From assembly GCA_029224185.1 (NCBI GenBank), contig CM055205.1, positions 5,062,087-5,126,086 of the forward strand: 64,000 nt of DNA. The letters run 5' to 3'. This stretch comes from Karalla daura. Lineage: Eukaryota; Chordata; Actinopteri; Chaetodontiformes; Leiognathidae. The notes beneath the pieces were generated by a model. That model ran no database searches, had not been told where the DNA came from, and was given only the letters and a program-made list of their open reading frames with translations. Made by a program: the position numbers and the translations under genes. Position 1 is the first letter of the stretch; every line of letters begins with the position of its first letter. Positions 10,401 through 23,942 of the stretch are shown here, one piece after another.

Positions 10401-13400
10401 AAACATCATTGTTGTCTTTCTGGTCTTGGCCTCTCCTTCCAGCGTCCGGGAGGCAGGTCTGCTGGGAGCCCACGAGAACGCAGAGGACAGATAAACAAAT
10501 GCCGGCATACAATCACAGCAGGGGCAGGAGACGATAATGCACACCCGCATTCCTCGCGCTGACCCCACACGCTGCAAACCACTCACGGCTGAACGCGCCA
10601 CACGTTGAGTGCATGTCTGAAATGCACTCCGCATTTCCAGAGAATCAGGCTATAAGCAGATCCTCTGCGCTACAGTCTCTTCACGAGGCCTTTGCCGTCA
10701 TGTCCACAAACGGCAGTGCTGTTCCCAGCAGAAGCCATCGGGGCAACGCCGTGACAGAGAGACTGTAAACTGTTCTGCTTGTCATCCTCCGGCAACTGAA
10801 ATCCTGCCACGCAAGTCGGCGCTCAGACTGGTGGCTGGGAGCTCCTTGGGCTTCCAGGAACACTGTGAGGAGACCTCACGCACACGCACGCACGCACGCG
10901 CGCGCGCACACACAGCAGCTCGCAGGCCCGGCGCGCACCCACTGACACTGACACACACACACACACACACTCCTGGAGGCCGTGCTGCAGCTGGGGACCG
11001 CTATGACTTTCCTCAGGCTCCGGGTGAGAGAAATGCACCTTTGTCCATCACACAGCTAAATAGGATTGTGTCCATGAGAGGGGAGCCACAGAGAGACACC
11101 GCTGCGACGCAATATCCTCATGAAAGGCAGGAATAAGAGGGACTAAACGGACCGACGTGGCTAATACGTCCAATATTATCAACTGTCCGGCATTTTTATA
11201 TACTGCCTGTTGATGTTAACTAAGGACACGCGGGGGGAAAAAAGGCCTGCCGCACACAGTAATTTATGGGCAAAAGGCTAAAGTGCAATCACTCAAACAG
11301 GGCCAGTTTGTGACGCTGATGCAGTGTGCATGCACAGCGTCAGCCCCGCAGTCGCAGCCGCTTCAGAGCCTAATCCAGGACACAGCACACGCAAAGAGGA
11401 GGACGAGTAAGTGAATCAGCTGTCTCTGGAGGCACAGGCTTCCATGTCTGCGCCCGATTAGTTGCTTTGTCTCCCGCCAGACAACAAACATGAGAATCTC
11501 TTTGAGTCGACCCGGCCTGCGGCCCTCGCCATGACGGACTCCATTTTTCTTCCACCGAGCACCCCCTCCCCCTCCCCCTCCCCCCCTCCCACCACCACCA
11601 CCGCCACCATGAACCACCCGGCACCCTTGTTCACGAGGCTGCTTTTAAAACAAATAGCTGCAGATTCCCGGGGCATCTCCGCACCTATCCGCCGACACTT
11701 CCAGATACGGCCCCCCCCCCCCCACCCCGTGTGTTACAGACCCACCCACCCATCCCCATCCAGACAAAAAAGAAGGGGAAAGAAAAACAGGGACATAGCA
11801 CAAAAGATGGATGAAGCCGAGGTGACATACATCCTGACACTTCCACAAAGGCAAACATCGACCACCCCGCTCAGAAAAGCCGAGGCACGGAATAATGTGC
11901 TTCTTTTTTCCTTTTTTCTTCTCCTCCTCCTCCCCTCCTCTCCTCCGTCTGTTTTCCCTCCCTGCAGCAGCTGCCAATACACTCCAATTTTGGACACGCT
12001 AAGTGTGGCAACAACCCCTCTTTCTTTGAAGCGGCGCGGGCGGGCCACGCATAGACGTAGCACATTGTGCGCTGATGAAACACGGGAGGGACGCCGGCGA
12101 GCCGGGGCGAGAGCCTTTGACCTTGCGCGGCTGGGGGGAGAGCGATAGCTCCCTGGACGTAAGAAAATCAATGTTCTGCATTTGGCTTCGCAGGACCCTC
12201 CGTTAAATGGCACCACGTCGCGCCGGCGGCGCTCGCCCTCTGCTGAGGCGAGAAACACAGCGAGCCGACGACACATCCCATGAGCAGAATGGGATTTGCG
12301 GATTATTTGATTTGATACTCGACGTGGGGTTTCACTCCGTTCGAGGCCGGGGTCGGCGGAAGTGTCCAGTCACGTGAGGTGGAATAATGAGGAGGAAGTT
12401 TTCTTCCTCCTCAAAATGAGCCTGCACGCGGCCAAGCGGCCCGCACGCCATGATCCGTCTGCTCTGAGCCCTGAGGACCTGAGTCCGGATGTTCACCTCG
12501 CATCCCCTTGCATCTGCCTCCAGCCCAGATAGCCGGGCTGCGGCAAACCCACTGGCTTCGCGTGCCGCTCATAAACTTCAGACTAGGGGAGACATAAATA
12601 CAGCTCGTTGCATATTCGAGCGCTTTTTAATTCGCCGCGCTCACTCAAGCTGTTTGGGGGTGCTGTCATTGTCATGTTTCTCCCTGGCATGAACTCTGCA
12701 GAGGATTACAACATGATAACCCATTTTTACATTTCTGTGTTGTGTATTCCCTGCGCGGAGGCTCAGTCGCCAGTTGATTAGGTACACATGGCAGAAGCTA
12801 TGCTACTGGCTCTAATGGAACGGAATCCGCCCTCCGCGAGGAGTCTCATGTTTGGACTGCGCGGGCGATTTCGATCACTCTGGAGGAAAAACATGCAGGT
12901 GAAGACGCTCTTTTAACGGTGTAATCTAACCTAGGGGACTGGGCGTGGAGTGAACGATCAAAAAGTCAAAGAGCGGGACTTACTTTTGTCCTTGATTGCT
13001 GTAGTTGTTGTCATACGATTCGTATCCCTGGTCGTCGTAGGCCGCGCCGTAGCCGTCGTCATATTCCTGCAGCAAACGGAGACAGGAAGCACCCGGTCAG
13101 TGAGTCAGCCACACGAGGACAACTTCCAGCCGGCAGTTTGATATTGAGGAGGTGTTTTATACGACATCCTGTGAGATGTAGAGTGAGGAGGCTGAGAGGA
13201 ACAAGCCGCCGTCTGCTGCATTGTTCTCTGATATCAACCCCCCTCTCTGATACGAGCTTCCAACACTTTTAGCGTGTAACCGAGCGATGGTTTACAGTGT
13301 AGTTTCACTGGTATGGTGCCACACGCCGGGGCCTTCAACGCCGCACAGATATAGGTCAGATAGCTTAATCTCCTCTTCCTGGCACAGCAGCCCATAGGCA

Positions 13401-16400
13401 GCGCCACGAGAGGCAGCCGCAGTCCTGCCCTCGTCTGTGTGTCAGCTCACTGACAGTGGGATGCGGAGTCGCGCTGTGGCAGCGTTTCATCGCCACCTCA
13501 AAGGATGAGCCTTGAACATCTGTTTGTGCTCCAGCAATCTGCCCCGTCCCCCCCCCCACCCCCCCCCTCCTCCTACCACCCCCCCCTCACTCTGCACTCC
13601 ACCCAGGCCCCCGCCTAGAGGAACATCAAAGAGAACCAGTGCCGCACCCGTCCTAATTTGGGATAAATGGGACTTATGTTCCACAAAAGGCGTCGACCCC
13701 CAGCGACACATCTCTCATCCCCCACACACTTCTTGGCTAATTCCATCTGCCCCTGATTTGCATGCTTGAAATGAACGTCTGTAAGATTCAGCACCAGAAG
13801 AAAATGCTCATCACATCCATATTATTATTAAGGCCCTAATTCCTGATTAGAGACACGCACTTGCCAAATGACAGCATTCGAACCGACTCTTTTATCTTTA
13901 ATCCGCCAGAAAGGAAGTGCGTGTGAAAGAACTACGTACAGGTCTCAGTGCGTCGCGCTACGTGGTTCTAGGTAGAAGCAGGTGAGCTTTAGCAGTAATT
14001 TTTAGATGCTTAAACCTCTCTTTGGCCATCCCATCGGGCCGCTTTTAGGACTTGTTTGTGATTCCATTGTAGCTCTCGTGCGAGCGGGAAGCGTGTTGGT
14101 TTTGTCGAAGTCTTGAACGGTTCCTTTCTATTTGTCAAATCGCAGCTTTAAGGGAATTAAACTCTCTCTTGGTATTTGTAAGTCTGGAGCTGCGCAAGCT
14201 TTTACAAAGTCATCAATTCCCCATGCCAAAGCAAAGACTAGGCCGAGTTCAAAGTGTACTTCTGACAGCATTAAAACTCGTGAACGCCTTCAGAAACCGA
14301 AAGAGGGGGGCACAGCAGTTATCAAAAAGCATTGCAAATTTGTCAATAGGGGTGTAATTAAAAGCATTTGAACAGGCGGATGAAACTGTAGACTTTGATT
14401 TGCAATTTCCCACCATAACCTTCTTCTGTCTAATGAAGCACAAAAGGGGAAATAATTGTCTTTGTCATTTCTGAATAGTTTTTGCCAAAGATAATTATTA
14501 CAGCACTGCTGAATGTAAAAAAAACACAAAAAACACAACCCTGGTAACAAGTGGAAAGACCATGGACTGGTTTGGAGAACAGCAGCAGGTGGAGGAACGC
14601 AGCTTGAATGGAAGCTTTATTCTCAAGAACAGGGAAAATACATGTTGTGCATGTTCTGTATGATACTACGACCACTATAAAGGTTGTGTATGAAGGTTTC
14701 GCACACAAGGGCTTCACCGAATTCAAGACAATCCTCTGTTGTAATCCCATAATACTAATGATGTCTTTTGACGTCATTAGACTTCTGTCCTTGGGACCAG
14801 TCTTCATTTCCCGTTTGTTTCTGATTGAGGTTAAACATCTTTTCCACAGTCGGTGCATCACTCAGTAAATCATTCATTTCATTGTTTGCTGTTCCATACT
14901 GTCTATTTGCTCCTTTCAGGACTACCTTGTTTTAAGAACAGCTCTGACTCTGACTGGTCCAGCAATGATGACTGTACCTCTATTGCCACTCCGTGCTGGA
15001 TGTGACAGCGGTCACGTGCAGAGCTCTGAAGTGGGTCAGCCACGGCCCAGCCACACAGAGAAAGTGTTTTGTTGCTCCCTGCACCACGGGTGGCACTTGC
15101 CACCTAGAGGGACAACGTTTCATATATTTATGGGGCCTCAGAAAAAGAGTCAGTGTTTGTCAGAAAAAAGGCTCAAATCATGAATATGAATGAATCTACT
15201 CGCTGAACTTTGCAGGCGGTGTCGACCCACCTCATTTTGCCGCCTTCCGTCTCAACATCTTGCTCTTTGCAAGAAGAAAATAACTCAGGATTTATCACAG
15301 GAGTAGCTCTAATTGGGTGTTAGTCGTTGCCTTTTCTACATTTAAGCTGAAGGCGAGGAGAAACCCTTCTACTAAAAGTGACTTTTGTCCACTGCGCATA
15401 CGGAACCGGCACCAGGTAACAGTCAGCGGTGCTGGGCGTGAAGGGTTGGCAGGGCAGAGTGGCGAAACAAACAAAAGACTATGCCACACACGCTATTTTC
15501 TAGGCTCTTCAAAGACAGACACGGCTCTGACCTGAAGGCATCTTCCGGAGCGAGCGCGTGCACTGCCGGCGCCGTCCGTTCCAAGCTTAAACAACGTCCC
15601 TGTTCCCGTCAGACACACACCTGGTCTGATCACAGAGCTGCGGCTCATTCTGCGGCTATCTATTAAAACTCACTTCTGTTGCGCGGAGCCCAGTGCGGCC
15701 TGGAATAAACAAGCGTGGTCGTGAATATTGAATGAGGGGAGTCACGGCGGGGAGGACAAAAAGTGAAATCATGTAGCTGTGATTGTGGAGGCAGCCTGGG
15801 CTCTCAGAAGAAATCCTTTGAAAGTGAAAAGACCAGGGCGGGAGGAACCTGCACGACGGCCGCGTCTCCACCTCACACCCGGTACGTTTTTACACGAGAA
15901 ATAATGCCTGTCACTCGGATCTCCTGATAAACAAGGGGAATAAAAGGAGCCGACAGTCGGCTCCTTTTACACCTCTGGGTGCTAATTTCAGGAATAATAG
16001 CACAACGCGGCTAGCATGCAGGGTACACGGTAATGATTTTAGAAAGTTTCCCTCCGTGAAACGCGACTTCAATCACGGGCATTCTGTCACAGAAGCTCCA
16101 AAGCAAAGCTTTTAAGAGGCACTGAGCTGTGGCATCTTGGAGCTGAAAAGGTGTGGCTAATTAAAAATAATGAGCTGCGTAGGTCATATACCACATATAT
16201 GAAGTGCCTATAGCACTTTAGTTAATCATGATCACTTTTTGATTCTTTTTCAGATCCGTAGTTATAGTTTCTCTCCGCTATTGAGGCGGAGCGGATGTCT
16301 CAAAAAGCAGAAGAGAAATGTCCCTCAGTCGCCTTCATAATGCCTATTTTATGTGATTCTGTAACGGTTTTAAAAAAGTTTCCCCCACATAAGGAAAAAA

Positions 16401-18539
16401 CAATTAAAAGTGCTCGAGAGTATGCTTCTAAAGGCAAACAGAATCACTTCCTGTTGATATAAAAGCTGCAGGAGACATGTTCTGTACGACAATAAATATG
16501 AATTTAAAGTGTAGTTTTCCTCAGCGGCAATAACCTTTAGCTTCAGTACTCTTGTGTACGTTCTTCGAGATGCATTATTCATGGAGAGAAAAAACAGAAA
16601 AGTTATGTTTCGCATCGCCCTCGCACCCCGTGAGGCGGCTGCTGCTGCTGCTGCTGGCCCGCATGTGTTAGCGCTAATGAACTGTGTGCACTTTTTGGCC
16701 CAAACCTACGTTACCGCTGCCCTGACACACATGATCCAGTGAATAATTCCCACTCACCACACACGCACGGCGCAGGAAAGCGGAGGTCAACGGTTTAAAA
16801 GACTGCTTTTTCAAATCAGCATTGTGTGGCGCATCTCATTTACACTGCTGTGCACAGGGCTTCATGTGTTTTGAAAAGTAATAGATAAACAAAACAGATA
16901 AACATAGATAAACATAGATAAACAAAATGTACCCTATGTGCAACAATGTATATGTATGTATGTATATATATATGTGTCTTTTAAGTGTGTAACTTGAGAG
17001 GGGACTATGGTAGAAGGCATAGCAACACTTTCTATATTCATTTCTAAAGTCATGGTGAAGTCGCATTCCCAAGTAAAATGTGCTTCCTATGCAAATGACC
17101 ACATTTGAATTCATCATTTTAATGCTGGTAAACATCTGTGCAAAAGTGAACATGCCAAACATCCCTCTACAGACATTACACTTACGGGCACTGATTGTAC
17201 TGAGGGATCGAACATGCTGCCGGGTTATAAAGATGAATCTCATCAATCTATCCTGTTAATATATTACTGATACAGTGATACTGGGCGAAAGTGAACGGAC
17301 ATGTTTTGATAGTTAATGTTATACCAAATTTAATAACGCTTAATTGACAAAGGACTTCGACACATCTTCTCAAATGAAACGTGCATGATTTGGTAAATGC
17401 TGATGAGTGAAGAGCACTTATATTAAAGTGTCACTAGCAGAGTTTTAACAGTCGACATCATCATGGGCAGCTGAGCTTGGTGAGATTATGTCAATGTGAA
17501 AACATGGCATTACCGGCCGATTTACCACCATCAAACCCAGCCTTATGCCCGAAAAGGGCACCCTGGAGGCCACGGCTACGCCCAATTACACATCACAATG
17601 CTAATGCGCTGGACAATATAACCAAACATGTGACGGCGCCAAAAGCAAACTGTTCATCCCAAAAAGTCACACAGAGAGTGAATCCTGCAGATAATATAAC
17701 AGAGAACAAATGCAAAATGCTAAACTCTCTGATTTGTCGGATTTGATCCGTCCATTCGATTTCAACGTACGTTTCAGGAATTTCAGTAGATGCAGAAATA
17801 TCTGGAGAAAGTGCCCATCAGTGGCAGACAGCAGAGCAAAGCAGCACTGCAACTGTTGCAGAGTCAATGCCACGGCCAAAACGAAACGTGCTCCCATCGT
17901 CCCAGACTTAAGTGGTATCTAAACAGCACATTTCTCAGCCGGGCCATTCAGCCTAAACACAAACACCATCTACAGTTCCTTGTCAGATATAATTCTTTAT
18001 AAAGGCCATACAGTGGGGGCAGAGCAGGTACTAGATACCCTGATTAATTCTCAGCACAAGCCATTGTTAACTGAGCCCCCCACTTGTCTCGATGGCGACT
18101 CTATCTCTCGGCTGTCCACTCGCATTGGACAACATTAAGGATGACATTAAACTTTAACAATGGCATGTTATCGTCATTTATTAGAGCCCCTACTCCATAA
18201 TTGAGTTACAAGCAGGCCCAGAGGAGGAACATGCTCGGTTTATAAATCACACTGGCGCTCTTAAAGCGATTGATTTGATTTATTTGCCGTCTGACGCGCA
18301 AACAGTCAACTTGAAAGTTGGGAGCGGGCTGCGTCGATTGTGGGACTGCAGTTATTGTAATAATACGGCCCGCGACGTGTTTGTGGCGATACGGCGTTTA
18401 CTCAAAATGTCTTGGAGAGCACAATGGTGCAACAATACTGCCACAGCGCTGTGTCTCCAACACTAAACAGGATTAGTGTGACAGTGCGAGGTTGGAGGGG
18501 AGGCAGGGGGGGGGGGTGGAGACAGACAGGAGACAGAGG

Positions 18540-18571
<32 letters not shown>

Positions 18572-21500
18572 CAGGGAGAGAGAGAGAGAGAGAGAGCAGC
18601 CCCTAAGTGAGTCTTTCATTTGTATGCCAGTGGATGGCTGAGAGGCATGTTGTTAAAAGATAAGGACTGGCCTCTGAGGCCACTGAAGACTAACCGAGGG
18701 CCTGGCACTGCATGTTACAACAGCAGTATCACAGCCGCTCCACTGTGCTCTACAATACCACTGTAACAGATAGGATGCCACTGACACCCACAGCAGGCTT
18801 CTCAGGCGCCGGATTGGTTCCGCGCTCACACTGTACTAAATCCAAATGAGCGCCGTCCCCACACTACCAACTTTATTGAGAGCTGCGCACGCTGCACGGC
18901 CCCTGCTAATACCCGGAAGGTGTCACAAATGCAAACAACAAAGCAAGAAAATTAAGCGAATCAAAGGGGGGAAAAGCCCTTGCTCATCCCAGACGACGGC
19001 GGCGCGACGCCATCTGTTCAAAGAGCGGCGTCGTGCCTCCAAACAGCTGTGGCGCACCCTCCCTCACCCAACTCCTCAGCAACGAGGGGAGAATAACACC
19101 CCGTGATATGGCTCAAAGAAAGCAAATAATCCATTATTTGTGACCCTCAGTCGTCTGCCGTGGTTTCAGCGTTTGTCAGAGCCTTCGTGTCATTTATTAT
19201 GCTCTTCCAGTCAGCTTATTTCGGGAAGCTGAAGAGGCCAGAATTTGCGGAAACTTTCCCCCGATGCTGGGGTAGAAATGCTGCTCAAGCTATCAGACTG
19301 AGGACGCCAAAAAAGACGTCCCATGCGTCAGGATGAAATATCACTGCCCCATCTTCCGCTTGACAAATGTCTCAGCTTTCCATACAGTTGCTCTACCACT
19401 TCTGGTTCTGATCCAAGTTTCAAATTAAGCTTGCTCACATCTGTCAAGTGTTCTCTGGAGAATTCATGTCATTAATGAATTAACCCTGTAGGGACAAAGC
19501 TGCACAGGAAAGTGAAACGCGATACTGTTCCCTGCCAGTAGCAGCCCTCAAGTGTACTTGCATATTGCAATTTCTTTCTTAATTTTTCTTTTTGTGTAGG
19601 GGGCGGGGGTGCTGCTTGTCTATTGCACCTGGACTCGAAACACTGACACCCACAATCACACCTGCACCAAATCCAATTATCATGAGGAAATTGCAACTTC
19701 TAGCCAGAACTACCCAGAGTTTGTGGTTAGGCTAAATGCTAACATTAGCATGCTAGCATGCTCACCATTACGACATTACGGTATGCAAGGAGTGGAATCT
19801 TGTGCTGCTGGTATTCAGTTTGCTGAATTCCCAGGAAGGCGAAGAAAAAAAAGGAGAAATAATCCCACCTTCTGTTAAAACTTGTAGAGCTTGTACTTGT
19901 ACAGATAATTCACATTTGCAAAATGTTTGCTCACTGTAAACCTGTCTCACTGCTAATCTTGTGTTCCTGTGGTCGCTTAGGTTTCAGCTCTGTCCTACGT
20001 GGATACAGCTAATCCATTAGCCTACTGGCTGAAACATTTTCAAACTATTAAACCCAGATCAGATGAAAATGGCTGTAAAAGCAGCGCCACAGAGGGCGAG
20101 ATTCAATTAACAGCGTTTGGCTCTCAACAGGGCCGGACACGCAGGGAAGAGCCTGAGGGAGGCTGAGTTTTTCTTCTGCCTTTTTTTTTTTTTTTTTTTT
20201 TACGGCTCCACAGTCGGCAGGGACCCACGATGCTCCAAATGGATGAGTGTATCTGGACGATTTAACATAAACAATGCCAACCCACGTGCATTGCACATTT
20301 CTCGGCGCTCTCGTGCAAAGGAGTTACGAGTGAGCAGAAACAAGCGCGCCAACACCCCCTCCTCGCTCCGCATTTAGCACCAAACTTCTGTTGCTTCGAT
20401 TAACCTTGCGGGATTTCACTATTGACAACGATAAAACGCGCACACACGCACGCACGCACACACACACACACAGGATGATCACATGCGGTGTCTCACTCCT
20501 TAACTGAGAATTACATCATGTGTAATTCCTCCTCAATGGGATTAGCAGCAGGTAAGACAGAGATCTCAGAGCACCTAATGAATGACACCAAATGAGATTT
20601 GGCTAGCGCTGTAGTCACCATTCAAGACTGCCAGGGCTGCCAAGGCTGGATCATGGGATAATAACGTTGCCGTGATTCTGTTTGGTAACAATTGGATTCA
20701 GAGTAATTTAATACTGACGCAAAAAAAGGAGCTTTAACAGGGAGGGATTATGTATACGGAAAGCATCCAGACAATGACACTGTAGTCACTGCGAGAGAGC
20801 CAGCGGCAGGTGACCGAGGGCTGGGGGAAATGCCTCCAGCGAGACGAACACTTTAGCCCCAGGCGGGGCCACAGAGCGCAGTGCAAACGATGGAAAAATG
20901 CATGCGAGTGACTGCTGCGTGTTGACGACCGATGTGAAACACGCCTCCTTGTCATCTCACTGATGAATACACGGGCCCATTTGTCAGCGGCCGATGGAGC
21001 ACGCCTGCCCCGGGATTGTATTCAGATAATACCGAGTCAAACTCATTCAGCCCCTAATTTGCAGCGATGTGGTGAGATTTATCATCTGGCAGATGTTGGG
21101 GGGGGGGGGGGTTCTTTTGCCCCCCCCCCCCCCCCCCCCCGCCCCTCCCCTCCACCCAGATACAGATGCAGGTGTTGGGGGATGCAGTTTACAACTGTGA
21201 CAATGATGGGAAACAGCTGGTCCTGGAGTCATTCTCCACGACCTCCACGCGTTTGAAATGCAACCTCTGAATAAACCTGTCACATGTGGTTAGGTATGGG
21301 TTGCTGGGGCAATTTTCCAACGTGGGCCACCTCCTCTCTCCTCCGATCTGCTAAATATGCATTGTTGATGCTGGATTCCTCCGGGAACTTGCCTTGACAG
21401 TGCAGCAGGAGACTCTCTTGGCAAATGCACAAAGGCTTTGACTCTAAGCCTAATATATTCATCTCTGGTAGCTGTTGATATTACAGCCAGCTTCCCATAA

Positions 21501-23846
21501 GACTGTGCAGGTAAGCTGCAAGACCACATCACAATAAGGGCTCAAATAATAAATTCACAATTTTTTATGCTGACACCTCATGTGGCGAGCCAAAAAAACT
21601 GGATGTGGTGGACTGTTGAGTGCCGCTCGCTTGTTTGAGTTCAGCACGTACAGCCTGAAACTTACCCAGCTACGCTCAATTTCTGCTGAAATGGGCTCTT
21701 TGAAGGGCCCGTTTTCCCAATTATAAAACTTTTGGTAGATAGCCACGGAGAGAGTTTGTGTGCCACAGGTATGAGGCATCAGTCTCTTATACTTTACAAT
21801 CTGTTCTTGATTTTGCAGAGTGGCGAATCTCCAACCTAACCACCTCCACGAGGGAGGGGAAACATTTTAATTAACTAATCCTACTTGAACCTGGGGGGAT
21901 AACTCACCAAAAAACTCATAACAACAGTTTATATAATGTTTTGTGGGTTGCACAAATGGAGAATGTTGTAGCTTTTCTTTAGCCTACATTTGTTCACACA
22001 AAGCAGGACCTCGAAGCAGCTCCTGCACGGGCCCTTGCGCGTCCAATCAACTATTGGATTTTTTATTTAGAAGGGGCGGCTGTGGCTCACACAGTAACCA
22101 CCTACTGCAAGGTCAAAGGAAGGAACCTTGAGCAAGATGCTGAAGTCCTAATTGCTCCTGATGTTGTGTATGGACGCTCAGAGCAGGCTGACCCGCATAG
22201 TGGCCATCAGTGCTCCAGTGGGGTGAGTGAGGAATGGGCGAGTGTGGCTTTGAATGTCTTTTCACTTCAAGCTGAAGAAGATGTTTGGTGAAAAGCCCTG
22301 TCGCTCTTTGTGTGTGGAGCTGAATGGAGCGGATATTCTCCCTGTGTCTGCATGAGTCGGCTCCATGCAGACACAGTGCTTCGTGTATTCCATGCATGTT
22401 TAGGACGACCGGGGCCTCCGAATTGTGGAGTTGAATGGTGACCTGTGTTGTGACCTGTCCGGGACGTAGACAAGCAGGTGAGAAAATGGATGGACAGATG
22501 ATCGACATTTCCTGCACGGTGTCTGTGTCATCTTCCAGTTTACACTGCCTAAACGCGCGTCCCTTTCAGCCCAGTTACTGGATGTAAATACCTCCACGAG
22601 CTTGCATGCATTGCTGACTCCTAATTGTAAGTCCTAATAATGGGGATAGTACAGGGACCCTTTAACAGATCATTATACTCTAGCACTTACCACGCAGATG
22701 AACACCCTGAGAGAACTAACGTATGCCTTCCGTAGCTCTAGCCTGAGAAAGTAACCCCGATGGTTTCATCAGAGCAGAAAGCCTGTGCTGCAAAGGCAGG
22801 CGTGGGGTTTGCCAAGCAGGCAGCAGCTACAGGGCTGCATTATGGTAAAATGTAGATTTTAGGATTTGGGAGCTTGAGCCGTATTAGAGACTAAAAGTAA
22901 GTAAATGTCAGATTATGCTGCTCCAATTTTGTCCGTAGGTTTTTTTTGTTTTTTTTTCAGTAGCTGCCTCTTCTTCTCGGACATGCAACGCTAAACCAGT
23001 CAGATACACAAGTGTGGTGTAATCTGGGAAACTGTGCAATTAGCTCCAAGTGGAGATGGCAAAGTAGCGCTGCGACTAAGCACTTTTATCACCAATTCAT
23101 CTGCCGATTACGTTCCAGCTAATGTGCAGGTGACGTGGCCTCCCAGGTCGTTATTGAAATCTCTGCGACTAGCCAGGGTATACGCCTCGCACGCGCGCCC
23201 AGCCAGAGCGCTCAGACGTTCACACGGAACAGAGAAACGAGTCTGCTCCTCACAAGCACGTAGGATCGGACAAGAGAATGGCTGTGTACTCACGTATTCG
23301 CCGTATGTGTCCTGAACTATGGGCGGAGCCGGCCGGTACCCGGAGGCCGGGGGCGCGCCCCGGGCTCTCTGGACGCCCCTGCCTCTGGAGGACGGTGCGC
23401 GACTGGGCGGGGCTCCCCTGGGCGCCGCTCCCCGGGGCACGGCGGCGTGGAGGGGGGGGACTCCTCCTCGACTCCTGGCACGACACACAGACACGGGCCC
23501 AGGTTGAGATGAAAGGGCGGACGCTGGCACGGGCTTTTATGCATCGCTGAAGCGCTCTCCGAGGTGAATAAGTTCTCTGAATTGTTCGAGGGAGAGAGGC
23601 GCGTGGGTCCCCTTTCTACCAAGCCCTTTACACACGAAAAAGGCATTATTGGAAGGATCTCTCAGCTGTAGGTATGATATGATAGTCATCAATATGAGAC
23701 GTCCACTGCATTCTGGATCTTTATGATGGGGCGCTGTAATTTATTATGTTTGGTGTGTACTTCCACTCGAGTGAATGATTTCCGACATCGACCAGAACCG
23801 ACCGTGGCGGCGAATTTGATACATCCAGAGGCTGGTTATGTGGAGG

Positions 23847-23942
<96 letters not shown>

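Larger units (their letters stand above)
4100..12983 (-). other. khdrbs3: khdrbs3 intron 7
   Basis: An 8.9-kb intron, GC-rich and dense in simple sequence. It contains (AG)n at 4663-4681, (TC)n at 4817-4905, a 100-N gap at 5113-5212, a pentanucleotide array at 5261-5720, GGT-rich sequence at 5721-5752, an 18-bp minisatellite at 6061-6150, (CA)n at 6239-6271, poly-C then (CA)n at 7406-7459, (GT)n-poly-G at 8181-8211 and alternating CA/CG at 10877-10913. Open frames seen here run through these repeats and show no protein-like signature. A TGCATG hexamer lies at 12892-12897. Confidence 0.85.
13067..23293 (-). other. khdrbs3: khdrbs3 intron 6
   Basis: A 10.2-kb intron, more AT-rich than the others between about 13.8 and 22.6 kb. 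It contains a near-perfect palindrome (15941-15969), ATAAAC-type repeats (16881-16924), a TATG/TA repeat (16947-16976), GA repeats (18540-18597), a T21 run (about 20180-20200), facing G and C homopolymers (21098-21140) and a degraded hAT-type element with a following repeat tail (22071-22500). A 143-codon open frame on the minus strand (14430-14861) has no recognisable domain and is not called. Confidence 0.85.

Noticed and set aside
14430..14861. 143-codon minus-strand frame in AT-rich part of intron 6
   Set aside because: Length is unusual for AT-rich sequence, but there is no recognisable domain, no homologous motif and no splice structure; the opposite strand is also open.
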